The position numbers were made by a program, and so were the translations under genes. A stretch of 64,000 nucleotides of DNA from Verrucomicrobiaceae bacterium (GTDB taxonomy: Bacteria > Verrucomicrobiota > Verrucomicrobiia > Opitutales > Intestinicryptomonadaceae): positions 62,001 to 126,000 of the forward strand of contig SUVO01000004.1 of the NCBI GenBank assembly GCA_015061955.1, written 5' to 3'. Positions 1-8,418 of this stretch are shown here, in pieces. How positions within the stretch are numbered: position 1 is the stretch's first letter; each line of letters starts with the position of its first letter. The notes under the pieces were generated by a model. That model was given only the letters and a program-made list of their open reading frames with translations. It searched no databases and was not told the origin of the DNA.

Positions 1-894
1 AAGTATTATAAAATCTTTAATTCTTCGCAAAATAGAATGTTCGCAGTTGCTATGAAAAAATTTAAAATATCTAAATGCTTTGTCTAAAATTCGCTGAGAC
101 AGGCGAATGCGTTTTTCAAATTCTTGTTTAGTAAAATCTATTTTAGGCGACATTTTAAATTCGACAGCCGATTTATACAAACACACAAATTCTTGCCAAT
201 TTGTATGTTCTATATTGGACATATTTTCTATTATATTTAATCTGTCTGCAGTTTTGAATGGCAGATTATCTTTGCAAGCTAAGTAGATATCGCCAGTAGA
301 AAGAATTGCCTTGTTAATGTTTCGCGCTATAAAATCCTTGTCGGCAATTGATAGGTCTTGTTTTGAAAGCAATCTTTCGTATGCGAAAACAAGCCCTGAA
401 AATCTATTCATTGTAAGCTTTACTATTTCGGAACGAAGAATTTTGTTATCTTTGTTTACTGTAAAGATTTCTTTAAATTTTTGATTATCTCCAAAAATTA
501 CATTAGCCCCTAATGCCATTTCAAGCCATGCCATAACATTCAAACGCTTTTGTGCGTACGAAACTTTTACAGCTTTTGAAAAATCTACATCTATTTCTAC
601 TAATGGCTCTAACAGTTTTGAAAGATTATCGAAGAATGTGTTTATTTCATTTAATTGAGCTTTTGAAACATTGTTGCGTGCCAACACAAAAAAGTCTAAA
701 TCGTTATAAAGTTTGTATGAATTTTCAGTTTGCAAAATGCCACCTTCCCCACGCCCATAACCACCACCTAAGACTACAAATTCAAGATATTTTGCTACAC
801 TACTTTCTGATATTTTTTTTGAAACAGTAGTTATAAACGAGTCTAACAATGCCTCGATTTGAGCATTGTAAATAAATGTGTATTTCGACTTCAT
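1..894 (-). CDS. Nucleotidyltransferase-fold protein of exopolysaccharide cluster, partial (C-terminus off the window)
   Basis: An open frame of 298 codons runs from an ATG at 894 to the window edge without a stop, so the C-terminus is missing. Residues 43-52 read GGGYGRGEGG and residues 65-67 are DLD. This glycine-rich loop followed by an acidic pair resembles the active site of minimal nucleotidyltransferases (Pol beta superfamily). The rest is helical and lysine-rich with no membrane segment, so a cytoplasmic protein is expected. The start overlaps the stop of the upstream gene by four bases (ATGA), which implies translational coupling within the exopolysaccharide cluster. The substrate is unknown; a nucleotidyl transfer step for polymer assembly is an inference from position only. 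Confidence 0.7.
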   Translation of the reverse strand, partial: MKSKYTFIYNAQIEALLDSFITTVSKKISESSVAKYLEFVVLGGGYGRGEGGILQTENSYKLYNDLDFFVLARNNVSKAQLNEINTFFDNLSKLLEPLVEIDVDFSKAVKVSYAQKRLNVMAWLEMALGANVIFGDNQKFKEIFTVNKDNKILRSEIVKLTMNRFSGLVFAYERLLSKQDLSIADKDFIARNINKAILSTGDIYLACKDNLPFKTADRLNIIENMSNIEHTNWQEFVCLYKSAVEFKMSPKIDFTKQEFEKRIRLSQRILDKAFRYFKFFHSNCEHSILRRIKDFIIL

Positions 895-2195
895 TTACTT
901 TGGTCTCCAAACAACCTCGATACCAACGAACGCAACACTACTTGAAAATCGGTTCTTAAGGTTTTGTGATTTTTGAAATGAAGGTCGTCCATAACTTTCC
1001 AGTCTTCGTCTTTTTTACCCGTAGAATCGGCATAATTAAAGACCCCTGCTTGATAATCGCTTCCGTAAAATTTCAAATTTTTAGGATTATTTGCAACTTG
1101 AATAGAATCGCCAACAAGTGAAATTTTGCCACACAAACATTCCCACAATCGTGGAAGTTTATCTTGCGAAAACTTGAAGAAATAAATATCACGCAAACGT
1201 TTTGAACGTTTATAACACGCAATCTTGGTTGTTTTATCGTTTTTAATTGGAATTTCTACCAAGAATTTTTCAGGTTTGCCAAATATCAACGACAATAACG
1301 AAAATGGCAATAATCCAGCAAAAAGAATTCCAGCAGATAGTCTTTCTAATACGTTGAAGAACTTGCATATAATTGAATATGTGTGCGATTCTGCTAAATC
1401 GAAAGAATGCTCCATCTTTGTTTTTGTCGATGTTAGTGGGTCTATTATAAACTGACGGAAAATTATTTTGTTGTCTATATCGAGATTTTGCCCAACGTAA
1501 GTGCGATCATAAATTATACAATTTTTTATCTTCGTAAAACTATCTATCAACGACAATTTCCCCATTATCACCGAACCACCAATTTTACACGCACCTTCTA
1601 TCAAACAATTATTATCGATTGCCAATGGTGGTATTAGTTCTGTTTTATACATAACAACATCGTTTACGCCTAAGAAAACGCCTTCTTCTGCCCCATAGCC
1701 ATTCATAACAAACCCGTCAGTGAATTTGTTAAGAAGTGTCATATTCACATCAAAATATTCCTTGAGCGAAGATATTTCAAACGCCACATACGGAGGCAAC
1801 TTGTCGTTGCATTTGAAAACATTTTCGAGCTGATTTGTATTGATAGAATTTTTCAGCTCATCAAAAAACGATGTTCGTGTTTTAAAATTTTTGTCGTAAC
1901 AAATTAAGCAAAATTTTTCGCAAACAAGATTGTAAGAATTGTCGGCAGAGAAATCTTCTTCTATCTCGATTTTAATTGGTGTCCCCCACTTTGAACGCGA
2001 ATGGACGTGCTTAAACAAAGTTAAATCGTATTTTTCAACAACAATTGTAATCTCGCTTACGTTGCACAAAAGCAAATAGTCGATATAAAAATCAATTATC
2101 GGCTTACCCAAAAAAGTAATCATATACGGATGAACACCTTCAAAAATGTTCGTCCACGAAAAATCAGCAGATACACACTTTACCAGAGCTTTCAT
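891..2195 (-). CDS. Fusion: sugar nucleotidyltransferase-like + left-handed beta-helix + degenerate phosphoglycosyl transferase-like domain
   Basis: 434 residues in three parts. Residues 20-100 resemble the N-terminal half of sugar-1-phosphate nucleotidyltransferases (FLGKPIIDFYIDYLLLCNVS), but the classic glycine-rich pyrophosphorylase signature is not evident. Residues 192-250 have hexapeptide-like repeats expected to form a left-handed beta-helix. Residues 280-434 contain a hydrophobic helix (about 287-305) and a stretch aligning with bacterial sugar transferases (KLPRLWECLCGKISLVGD). The Asp-Glu dyad of that family reads Asp345-Lys346 here, and the YRQ-RVG segment is missing, so the domain is probably not catalytic. 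The start overlaps the stop of the upstream transferase gene by one base (TAATG). A scaffolding or regulatory partner of the active transferase is an inference. Confidence 0.65.
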   Translation of the reverse strand: MKALVKCVSADFSWTNIFEGVHPYMITFLGKPIIDFYIDYLLLCNVSEITIVVEKYDLTLFKHVHSRSKWGTPIKIEIEEDFSADNSYNLVCEKFCLICYDKNFKTRTSFFDELKNSINTNQLENVFKCNDKLPPYVAFEISSLKEYFDVNMTLLNKFTDGFVMNGYGAEEGVFLGVNDVVMYKTELIPPLAIDNNCLIEGACKIGGSVIMGKLSLIDSFTKIKNCIIYDRTYVGQNLDIDNKIIFRQFIIDPLTSTKTKMEHSFDLAESHTYSIICKFFNVLERLSAGILFAGLLPFSLLSLIFGKPEKFLVEIPIKNDKTTKIACYKRSKRLRDIYFFKFSQDKLPRLWECLCGKISLVGDSIQVANNPKNLKFYGSDYQAGVFNYADSTGKKDEDWKVMDDLHFKNHKTLRTDFQVVLRSLVSRLFGDQSK

Positions 2196-2935
2196 TAATA
2201 CGCTCCTTTACCCGTTAATATTGCGGGAATAGTTTTTAACAATATGATTATGTCTTTGAAAAAACTATGATTTTTTATGTATTGTTCGTCTAATTGAACT
2301 TGTTGCTTGAATGGAATATCGCTACGCCCAGAAATCTGCCAGATACAAGTAATGCCTGGTTTTATGTGCAAACGTTTGCGTTCGTCTAACGTGTATTGCG
2401 CAACTTCGCGAGGCAAAGGTGGACGTGGACCAACAAGACTCATAGAACCTTCTAACACATTAAAAAGCTGAGGAAGTTCATCAATAGAATACTTACGAAT
2501 AAATCTGCCAACACGAGTCATTCTAGGATCGTTTTTCATCTTGAATATGACACCATCAGCGCTATCGTTTTGCGACAATATTTGCTCCTTGCGAGCGTCT
2601 GCATCAATAAACATCGAGCGAAATTTATAGAATGTAAAATGCCGTCCGTCTTTCCCAACGCGTGCCTGACGATAAATAATGGGACCTTTCGATTCAAACT
2701 TTATCAATATCGCAGTCAAAATCAAAAGAGGAAGAAGCAACAAAATCATAAAAACCGACACAACAATATCGAGTATTCTTTTAAGAAAATACGCACAGCC
2801 AACAGAAAGACGCCAAAAATACATCTTGTATTTAGCTCTCGACATTCTTTTGCAAGATTTTGCATTTTTTGCCGATCCCGACAAGTTAGTAATATTCTCA
2901 GAATTATGCATTTTCAAAAACTTGCGATTTTCCAA
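2195..2935 (-). CDS. Undecaprenyl-phosphate sugar phosphotransferase (initiating exopolysaccharide transferase)
   Basis: 246 residues, a typical monotopic phosphoglycosyl transferase of the WbaP/WcaJ/PglC superfamily in its short form. These enzymes transfer a sugar phosphate from a nucleotide sugar to undecaprenyl phosphate at the inner face of the cytoplasmic membrane and so begin polymer repeat-unit synthesis. Visible are a basic N-terminus (1-45), the membrane-inserted helix (about 52-78), YRQARVG (88-94), YKFRSM (103-108), the catalytic dyad Asp152-Glu153 in IDELPQLFNV, SLVGPRP, and PGITCIWQISGRS near the C-terminus. It is the first gene of the minus-strand cluster here. The sugar it transfers cannot be told from the sequence. 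The first seven residues are uncertain because a second Met lies at residue 9. Confidence 0.93.
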   Translation of the reverse strand: MENRKFLKMHNSENITNLSGSAKNAKSCKRMSRAKYKMYFWRLSVGCAYFLKRILDIVVSVFMILLLLPLLILTAILIKFESKGPIIYRQARVGKDGRHFTFYKFRSMFIDADARKEQILSQNDSADGVIFKMKNDPRMTRVGRFIRKYSIDELPQLFNVLEGSMSLVGPRPPLPREVAQYTLDERKRLHIKPGITCIWQISGRSDIPFKQQVQLDEQYIKNHSFFKDIIILLKTIPAILTGKGAY

Positions 2936-3107
2936 AACTTAGCCTTTGTGTCCTTAAAACAACAACAGTGCTAATTTTATGCATATATTTTTTTTTAATT
3001 CAAGCTAAAAAGCAAAATTCATTATTTGAAATTGTTATCAGTTTTCAAATAACAACTTTAAACTCTCACAAATTCTGATAAATCTAAAACTTATAGATAA
3101 TTTCCAG

Positions 3108-3133
3108 AAAAAAAAGACTCTCAAACGAGAGCC
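3108..3133 (-). terminator. Rho-independent terminator on the minus strand, upstream of the exopolysaccharide genes
   Basis: On the minus strand GGCTCTC-GTTT-GAGAGTC forms a 7-bp stem (one G-T pair) with a 4-base loop, followed by eight T. No gene ends just upstream of it on that strand. It therefore either ends a small minus-strand RNA starting near 3360 or acts as an attenuator in the leader of the transferase gene that starts at 2935. Confidence 0.7.
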
Positions 3134-3360
3134 TTTCTGTTGCTATTCTTTAAAAAGCTTGCCTTTCGTTAGAAAAGTCTGACTTCCTTGAAAAATTTTG
3201 GACTAAGGTGTTAAACGCTTGGGCGTTGGATTTTTGGATCCATGATTTATATGCAAGATAGACACCTTTTCGAGTCTCGAGAATTTATCGGATGTTTGCT
3301 CGATTTAAGTTATCGGCGTCATGTTTGTTAAACTTCTTGTAATACCGATTTTTATTTAAG
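3134..3360. other. Foldable non-coding region between two opposite-facing terminators (core of the 728-bp gap 2936-3663)
   Basis: No convincing protein is encoded between 2936 and 3663. Complementary arms AAGGTGT (3205-3211) and ACACCTT (3262-3268) enclose two small hairpins: AACGC-GCGTT (3214-3218 with 3223-3227) and GGAT-ATCC (3228-3231 with 3238-3241). This could be a branched RNA in either orientation. A minus-strand terminator lies at 3108-3133 and a plus-strand terminator at 3361-3393, so either strand could make a discrete RNA of about 230-260 nt. I could not match it to RNase P RNA, tmRNA, SRP RNA, 6S RNA or a known riboswitch by eye. The flanks (2936-3107 and 3394-3599) are AT-rich with nothing else identifiable. 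Confidence 0.4.
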
Positions 3361-3393
3361 ATACGAATTGCAAAATGCAGTTCGTATTTTTTT
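3361..3393 (+). terminator. Rho-independent terminator, plus strand
   Basis: A near-perfect hairpin: ATACGAA, a mismatch, TGCA, loop AAA, TGCA, a mismatch, TTCGTAT, then seven T. No plus-strand gene ends upstream in the window, so it implies an untranslated plus-strand transcript arising in the preceding 250 bp. Confidence 0.7.
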
Positions 3394-3599
3394 GTTTATA
3401 GAGAGAAATGAGAACAATCCCTATAATCCAAAAGCCTCTTTCAAAATCCCACTGTTCAAAGTTGTATCTGCAAAAAAATTTTGTCTAAGTATACCTCTTT
3501 TAAAATTTAAATTAAATAACATCTACATTTTTTACTTACAAATATTTAAATTTAAAATATAAATGTTAAAAAATACCAAATAAATGTCAATTTATTCGC

Positions 3600-3629
3600 T
3601 TGCATTTTGTAAAAGTCTAATGATAAAAT
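3600..3629 (+). promoter_or_regulatory. Possible promoter of the PEP-CTERM gene
   Basis: TTGCAT at 3600-3605 and TAAAAT at 3624-3629 are separated by 18 bp and lie 35 bp before the start codon. This resembles a sigma-70 type promoter, but the surrounding DNA is so AT-rich that chance matches are common. Confidence 0.3.
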
Positions 3630-3663
3630 ACATCGTATTACACATTTAAACAGAATATTATTT

Positions 3664-5172
3664 ATGAAGAAAACAATTATATCGTCAATATTTACATTGA
3701 TAGCATGCGTTGCATCGGCACAATTCTACTCGTTCGATGGAACATCATCTACTGCAGAATGGAAAAACAAAGCGAATTGGACACTAAATGGCGAACCAGT
3801 TTCTCAAGCTCCAAATCCACCTGACACTTTTGAATTCGATATTACATCAACTACCGACACTGCTACTATTATAGTAAACCGTGCATATAAACTTGATGTT
3901 AACACTACGAGAACAAACACGATTTATACGAGTGGTAATATCAAAACATTAAACATAATAGCAGATGCTACTGGTAATGGTAGTATGAATGACATTGATA
4001 TATCGAACCTTGATGATATAACAATAAATGCTTCTGCCAATAGCGCCAACAAAATGCGAATCACTGGCGTTATAAATGAAAATGTTGTGTTAAATTACGG
4101 AGCAGGATTATTAGCGCCTCATAGTAAGTATTGGTTAAATAACACAAATTTTAGAGGAACTGTAAACTTCCAAACCGACATACAATTTTCCCGAATAATG
4201 GATTATGCTGATAACAAAACTGGAAGTAAAGCCGGTCTTCATGTTACAAATAATTCAACTCTTTCAGTTACAGGAGCTTCTACATTTGGAAGTTCAGGTT
4301 CGGCAACTCTTTTGAGAAATGGCTCAAATATGTTTATTGAAAAAGGCTCTACAATAGACATAACATCAGGCTTGAGAATGTCGAATGGTATTATCGAAGG
4401 CGATTTGTATGTAAGAGGTGCTCAGGTTTTCACAGCAGAAGACTCGAATACTGAGAACGATGTAGCTCTTACAATAACTGGAAAAACTGTTTTTAAAGAA
4501 ACAGCAAACTTAACTCAACTTTATGCCGATTCTACACAGGCACGTGTTTTAGCACAAAATACCACAGCTCAAATATATTCGTATGCACAAAAAGGTGCTT
4601 TGAAAATTGCACAAGCTCTACAACTTTCAAAAGGTGCAACACTTGTATTGAATTCGCAAGATGCTTTTGATTCGCAAGGTACAGGGAAGCTCAACTTGTT
4701 GGTGTCGCAATACACTTTTGGAGCAGGTAGTACTGTTGATGGCACAGCAGATGCAAATCTTTCAATTGGTGTTGATGCAGATACTGGTGCTAAATTGTCA
4801 GTTGAAAAGAACACAATTGGCAATTTGACAATGTACAACGACTCAACTTTGAACATCTTGCTAAATAGCAACGAATTGGTTATTGAAAAATTGATTTCCG
4901 ATGGTACAACATCAGACTTCACACTCGTTCTTCAAGACGAAATAATTAAAGGTTCTTTGTTCATAGGCGACTTTAATAGCTTGATTTCTGCTGACGATGT
5001 AAAAAGCCACTTGTCGTCAAATTTGGGGTCTGAAATTTTTGTAGAATTTGCTAATGGAACATCGGCAGATGGTGGTTATTATATTTATACGTCAGTTCCA
5101 GAACCAGCCCAATGGGCTATGATTTTTGGAGCAATAGCTCTCGGCTTTGTAGCTTTCCGCAGAAGAAAATAA
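3664..5172 (+). CDS. PEP-CTERM sorting-domain protein with repetitive beta-rich exported region
   Basis: 502 residues. A signal peptide (residues 1-20, ending ...CVASA) precedes a low-complexity, Asn/Thr/Ser-rich region with recurring T-I-x-x-x and G-S-x-L patterns, as expected for a beta-solenoid of the autotransporter-passenger kind. The C-terminus carries a textbook PEP-CTERM signal: VPEPAQW from residue 478, a hydrophobic helix, and a terminal RRRK. In the family this tripartite tail is recognised by an exosortase (EpsH/XrtA type), which processes the protein at the cell envelope. No exosortase lies in the window; it may lie in the exopolysaccharide cluster that leaves the left edge. The passenger function (matrix or surface protein) is inferred. 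Confidence 0.9.
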   Translation: MKKTIISSIFTLIACVASAQFYSFDGTSSTAEWKNKANWTLNGEPVSQAPNPPDTFEFDITSTTDTATIIVNRAYKLDVNTTRTNTIYTSGNIKTLNIIADATGNGSMNDIDISNLDDITINASANSANKMRITGVINENVVLNYGAGLLAPHSKYWLNNTNFRGTVNFQTDIQFSRIMDYADNKTGSKAGLHVTNNSTLSVTGASTFGSSGSATLLRNGSNMFIEKGSTIDITSGLRMSNGIIEGDLYVRGAQVFTAEDSNTENDVALTITGKTVFKETANLTQLYADSTQARVLAQNTTAQIYSYAQKGALKIAQALQLSKGATLVLNSQDAFDSQGTGKLNLLVSQYTFGAGSTVDGTADANLSIGVDADTGAKLSVEKNTIGNLTMYNDSTLNILLNSNELVIEKLISDGTTSDFTLVLQDEIIKGSLFIGDFNSLISADDVKSHLSSNLGSEIFVEFANGTSADGGYYIYTSVPEPAQWAMIFGAIALGFVAFRRRK

Positions 5173-5200
5173 ACAAAATCGCAAATAATATACATTAATA

Positions 5201-5233
5201 AAAAAATGCGTTTCGTTTGAAACGCATTTTTTT
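5201..5233. terminator. Bidirectional-looking terminator after the PEP-CTERM gene
   Basis: The arms AAAAAATGCGTTTC (5201-5214) and GAAACGCATTTTTT (5219-5232) are perfectly complementary around a GTTT loop, with T on one side and A on the other. It ends the PEP-CTERM transcript, so the following secreted paralogues need their own promoter. Confidence 0.85.
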
Positions 5234-5300
5234 ATTCCACCACATTGAATAATGATAATTTTGTTGACTACACTCATATTATGGAATTGAATAGTAATCT

Positions 5301-6794
5301 ATGAAAAAGATATTGCTTTACACATCGTTGTTGTGTTCTGTCTTTACTGCAAATGGTGCAGTTGATGGGGAAAACTTAAATTACAAATTAGATGATTTTC
5401 GCAATTACTTTTGTGGATCATGGGGTGGCTCGGCTCCCGATATTCTCACCTACTGTAAAAACATGGGAATAAAACATATCGGCTATGCCCCAGGAATGGA
5501 AAATTTTAAAGATGCTGAAGGTTGTTATTTCTACCTCTTAGACCCAGAATATTTAACGTATACACGTTCGCTGTTTTTCGATAAAAAATATCCCAAAGAA
5601 CAAATAGAAAAATGGGCACGTCAGTGTGCGTTGTTAGATGCATCAAAACCATTTCCAAAAAACCTCGCAACTGGTTGGTTCTTCAATAATAACCACTGCA
5701 CGCTCATTCTCGACTATCAGCAACAAAAAGTTATTGACGAAACTGTTGTTGGAATTATCAAACGCGTAAAACAAATTGAAGAAAACGCAAAAAAGAAAGG
5801 CATTAACTTTAAATTTGGTGGTTATCACTGGGACGTTCCTCAGCTTACTGGCGACTTCTACGGAATGAAAAAAGTAAGGGTAGACAAAAAAGGGAACCCT
5901 GTTTACGGACGTCGTCAAGTAGAAATGGTTGATATGCGTGGTGTTGATAGTACAAGTAAACACCCCGATGTAGTTCACGACTACCCTACCTTCTCCGAAG
6001 GCAGAATGAAGTTTTATCATCAGTTGCGTTTAGCTTCGCAAGAGGTAAATCCTAACGTAAAATTGATTGTCGACCCTGCTTTTTGCTGGGGACACTGGCA
6101 AGAACATATTGAACGTCAGCCAAAAGAATTTCTAACAAAATATAAAGGTGCTCTACCCGACTTTGTAACAGAAGAATTCTTTACAACAAACTTTGTTGAT
6201 GATGAACGCGTTTTCAAAAGTGGAATGTTAACTAAAGATATGATGGCAAATTCATCTTTCCACGGTTGGTACGAAGTTGCTCAAGAAATTCGTGTAATTG
6301 CAGCCGCAGCACAAGCTGGTGCATGGAGTACATTCTTCGGACACATGGGTCCAGGGTGCAAATTCGTTTGCGATGTTCCTGCACGTTTGAAACTTTCACG
6401 CATGCTCGCAACGTGGGAAAACCTCAATAACACACCATTTTCAAAACGTAAGTTCGACAAAGAAAAGCTTGTCTATGAAAGTCCAACGGCACAAATGAGT
6501 ATGGGAGCATTTGCTGGTATTCGTCCACAGACAAACAAATTTTTCTTTGTTGTAATGACACAAGACGGCAAAGTAAAAATTCCTCAAGGTTATGAAATCG
6601 ACAAGTTGTATATGCTCGATAACCTATTTTCGCCAGCATATAACCCAATGAAAAAGATTGGCAATACTTACACGCTAAACGAAAACTGGTCGAAAGCATC
6701 AACATTCAAAGTTAAGGATAACACAATTTATCCAGTAAACACTGCTGTGTTAAATTACGCTTTTATGGCAACGCTTAAAAAAGCTGAAAAATAA
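5301..6794 (+). CDS. Secreted protein of unknown function, first of a tandem paralogue pair
   Basis: 497 residues with a signal peptide (about 1-20, ...VFTANGA). I do not recognise the family. The mature part is rich in aromatic residues and has alternating strand and helix patterns (for example KFGGYHWDVPQLTGDFYG and PNVKLIVDPAFCWGHWQEHI), which would suit a TIM-barrel glycoside hydrolase-like fold, but no established catalytic signature was identified. It is clearly homologous to the next gene over most of its length: shared features include the G(D/E)FY block, the PARLKLSRM-WENL block and a C-terminal QGYEIDKLYMLDN-type domain. The second gene follows after 15 bp, so the two are likely co-transcribed. 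Cell-surface or periplasmic carbohydrate handling is a guess from export and neighbourhood. Confidence 0.8.
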   Translation: MKKILLYTSLLCSVFTANGAVDGENLNYKLDDFRNYFCGSWGGSAPDILTYCKNMGIKHIGYAPGMENFKDAEGCYFYLLDPEYLTYTRSLFFDKKYPKEQIEKWARQCALLDASKPFPKNLATGWFFNNNHCTLILDYQQQKVIDETVVGIIKRVKQIEENAKKKGINFKFGGYHWDVPQLTGDFYGMKKVRVDKKGNPVYGRRQVEMVDMRGVDSTSKHPDVVHDYPTFSEGRMKFYHQLRLASQEVNPNVKLIVDPAFCWGHWQEHIERQPKEFLTKYKGALPDFVTEEFFTTNFVDDERVFKSGMLTKDMMANSSFHGWYEVAQEIRVIAAAAQAGAWSTFFGHMGPGCKFVCDVPARLKLSRMLATWENLNNTPFSKRKFDKEKLVYESPTAQMSMGAFAGIRPQTNKFFFVVMTQDGKVKIPQGYEIDKLYMLDNLFSPAYNPMKKIGNTYTLNENWSKASTFKVKDNTIYPVNTAVLNYAFMATLKKAEK

Positions 6795-6809
6795 TAAGGA
6801 GTTTTTATT

Positions 6810-8258
6810 ATGAAAAAATTTTTATTTACATTATTTGCAATCAGTACATCTGTGTTATCGGCACAAACCAACAATTTTACACCTTACATAGGAGGTCAAA
6901 CAGTTGGTGAAAAAATGCAAATTGCACGCAACATTCCATATAAACATGTTATATGGGAACCTCGTACAACTTGGGCATTATCAAAATCTACCGAAGAAGT
7001 TTTTTATTACTATATAAAAGATCCAGATTCTTTGGTATCGCACCCAAGTTTCATTACAGAAACAGGTGAACCAACTCATCCAAATTACAAAACAAATTGG
7101 AAGAAAGTCTGCGTTTTAGTAGATGAAAAAGCCGAGTTTCCAAACAATTTTGCACAAGGTAAAGTTATTGAAAATCAGACAGTTTTACCTTGGAATTATC
7201 AACGTCAAGAAGTCATAAACGAAGTTGTAAATCGCATAAAAAATACGGTTAACAATATAAATAAAATTCGTCAAAACAAAAGCAGAATAGTTTTTGCTGG
7301 CTTCATATTTACCGACCCTCGCCTATCAGGAGAATTTTATAAGAAAACAGCCGATGGCAAATATGTAAAAGCATCGTTGTCTAACGATACTGCACAACCT
7401 TACGGAGCACCTTTCGATTATAAAACATATACGGAAGGTCGTTTGATGTTCTTAAAAACACTTCGCAAGGAAATGCAGAAAATCAATAAAGATGCAAAAA
7501 TTATTTTTGAAGTCGATAACCTTTACAAAGATTTTGTAAAGCAAACTGAGGCTATTGACGGTTTTAAAGAAAAATATGCCGACTCTATCCCCGATTTCTT
7601 TGTAGTTCGCAAAGGTGCAAAATCGCTAACAAACGAAAAGAATTTTGCATCGGGTATCATCTCAAAAAATCAAGTAATATCAAATTCGTTTGCAAACATA
7701 ATTGATTTAAAACGCGAAGTTAAAGAGATAACTCACTTAGCCCAAAATGGAATAAATACTACATTCGACATAACTGCAGAAAACTCGCCAAATAAACGTT
7801 TTGGCAATATACCTGCTCGATTGAGAATTTCTCGCTTAATTCCTACATTGGAAAATATGCATAAAACTCCATTAGATGCTCGCCAGTATGATGAACAATC
7901 AAATATGTATTTCAGCCCAGTTGCATCGTTGTCGGAAGGAGGAGTTGGTGTGTTAATTCCAAGAACAAATAACTTCTACATTGCATTTACTGCTAAAAAT
8001 GGCAAGATTAAGCTTCCTGACGGCTATACAGTTGATACATTTGAGTATGTAAATGGGTGCTTGGGAAGTACGATAGGCTACCATGGTAGAAAAGCTATGA
8101 AAGCTGTGTACATAAATGGTCAAAAATGTTTCAAAATGTTACATTGGATGTCGAAATCGTACCCACTTATCTTCATCGAAAAAGACGGATTTATCGAGTT
8201 GGGCAACGAGATGTTCGCTAACGAAATGCTATTACTAAAACTAAAAAAAGTTAAATAA
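6810..8258 (+). CDS. Secreted protein of unknown function, second of a tandem paralogue pair
   Basis: 482 residues with a signal peptide ending near ...TSVLSAQ (about 1-19). It is a diverged duplicate of the preceding gene. Conserved landmarks are LSGEFYKK against LTGDFYGM, YKTYTEGRLMFLKTLRKEM against YPTFSEGRMKFYHQLRLAS, PARLRISRLIPTLENMHKTP against PARLKLSRMLATWENLNNTP, and a closing domain with GYTVDTFEYVNG. Several aromatic and His positions of the first copy (the HWDVP and CWGHWQEH regions) are not kept here, so the two copies may have different ligands, or one may have lost activity. A strong ribosome-binding site (AAGGAG) lies just before the ATG. Function unknown. Confidence 0.8.
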   Translation: MKKFLFTLFAISTSVLSAQTNNFTPYIGGQTVGEKMQIARNIPYKHVIWEPRTTWALSKSTEEVFYYYIKDPDSLVSHPSFITETGEPTHPNYKTNWKKVCVLVDEKAEFPNNFAQGKVIENQTVLPWNYQRQEVINEVVNRIKNTVNNINKIRQNKSRIVFAGFIFTDPRLSGEFYKKTADGKYVKASLSNDTAQPYGAPFDYKTYTEGRLMFLKTLRKEMQKINKDAKIIFEVDNLYKDFVKQTEAIDGFKEKYADSIPDFFVVRKGAKSLTNEKNFASGIISKNQVISNSFANIIDLKREVKEITHLAQNGINTTFDITAENSPNKRFGNIPARLRISRLIPTLENMHKTPLDARQYDEQSNMYFSPVASLSEGGVGVLIPRTNNFYIAFTAKNGKIKLPDGYTVDTFEYVNGCLGSTIGYHGRKAMKAVYINGQKCFKMLHWMSKSYPLIFIEKDGFIELGNEMFANEMLLLKLKKVK

Positions 8259-8281
8259 TACAAAATTTTATATAATCCCCT

Positions 8282-8311
8282 AAAGCGTATCGAAAAAGAT
8301 GCGCTTTTTTT
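8282..8311 (+). terminator. Terminator after the secreted paralogue pair
   Basis: AAAGCG-T-ATC, loop GAAAAA, GAT-G-CGCTTT, followed by a run of T to 8311. It separates the secreted pair from the efflux operon. Confidence 0.75.
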
Positions 8312-8418
8312 GTGCGTTATAGAGCAAAAAAGTGTTGATTTTTTGAAATAAAAAAGAGATATTTTGTACTGCAAATTTTTGTTTGAAATGGGAGGGACTT
8401 AATTTTTTTAGTCGTTGT

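Noticed and set aside
3368-3562. Small 64-codon plus-strand frame in the 2936-3663 gap
   Set aside because: It begins inside a terminator hairpin, has no ribosome-binding site and reads as low-complexity Lys/Phe/Ile-rich sequence from AT-rich DNA.
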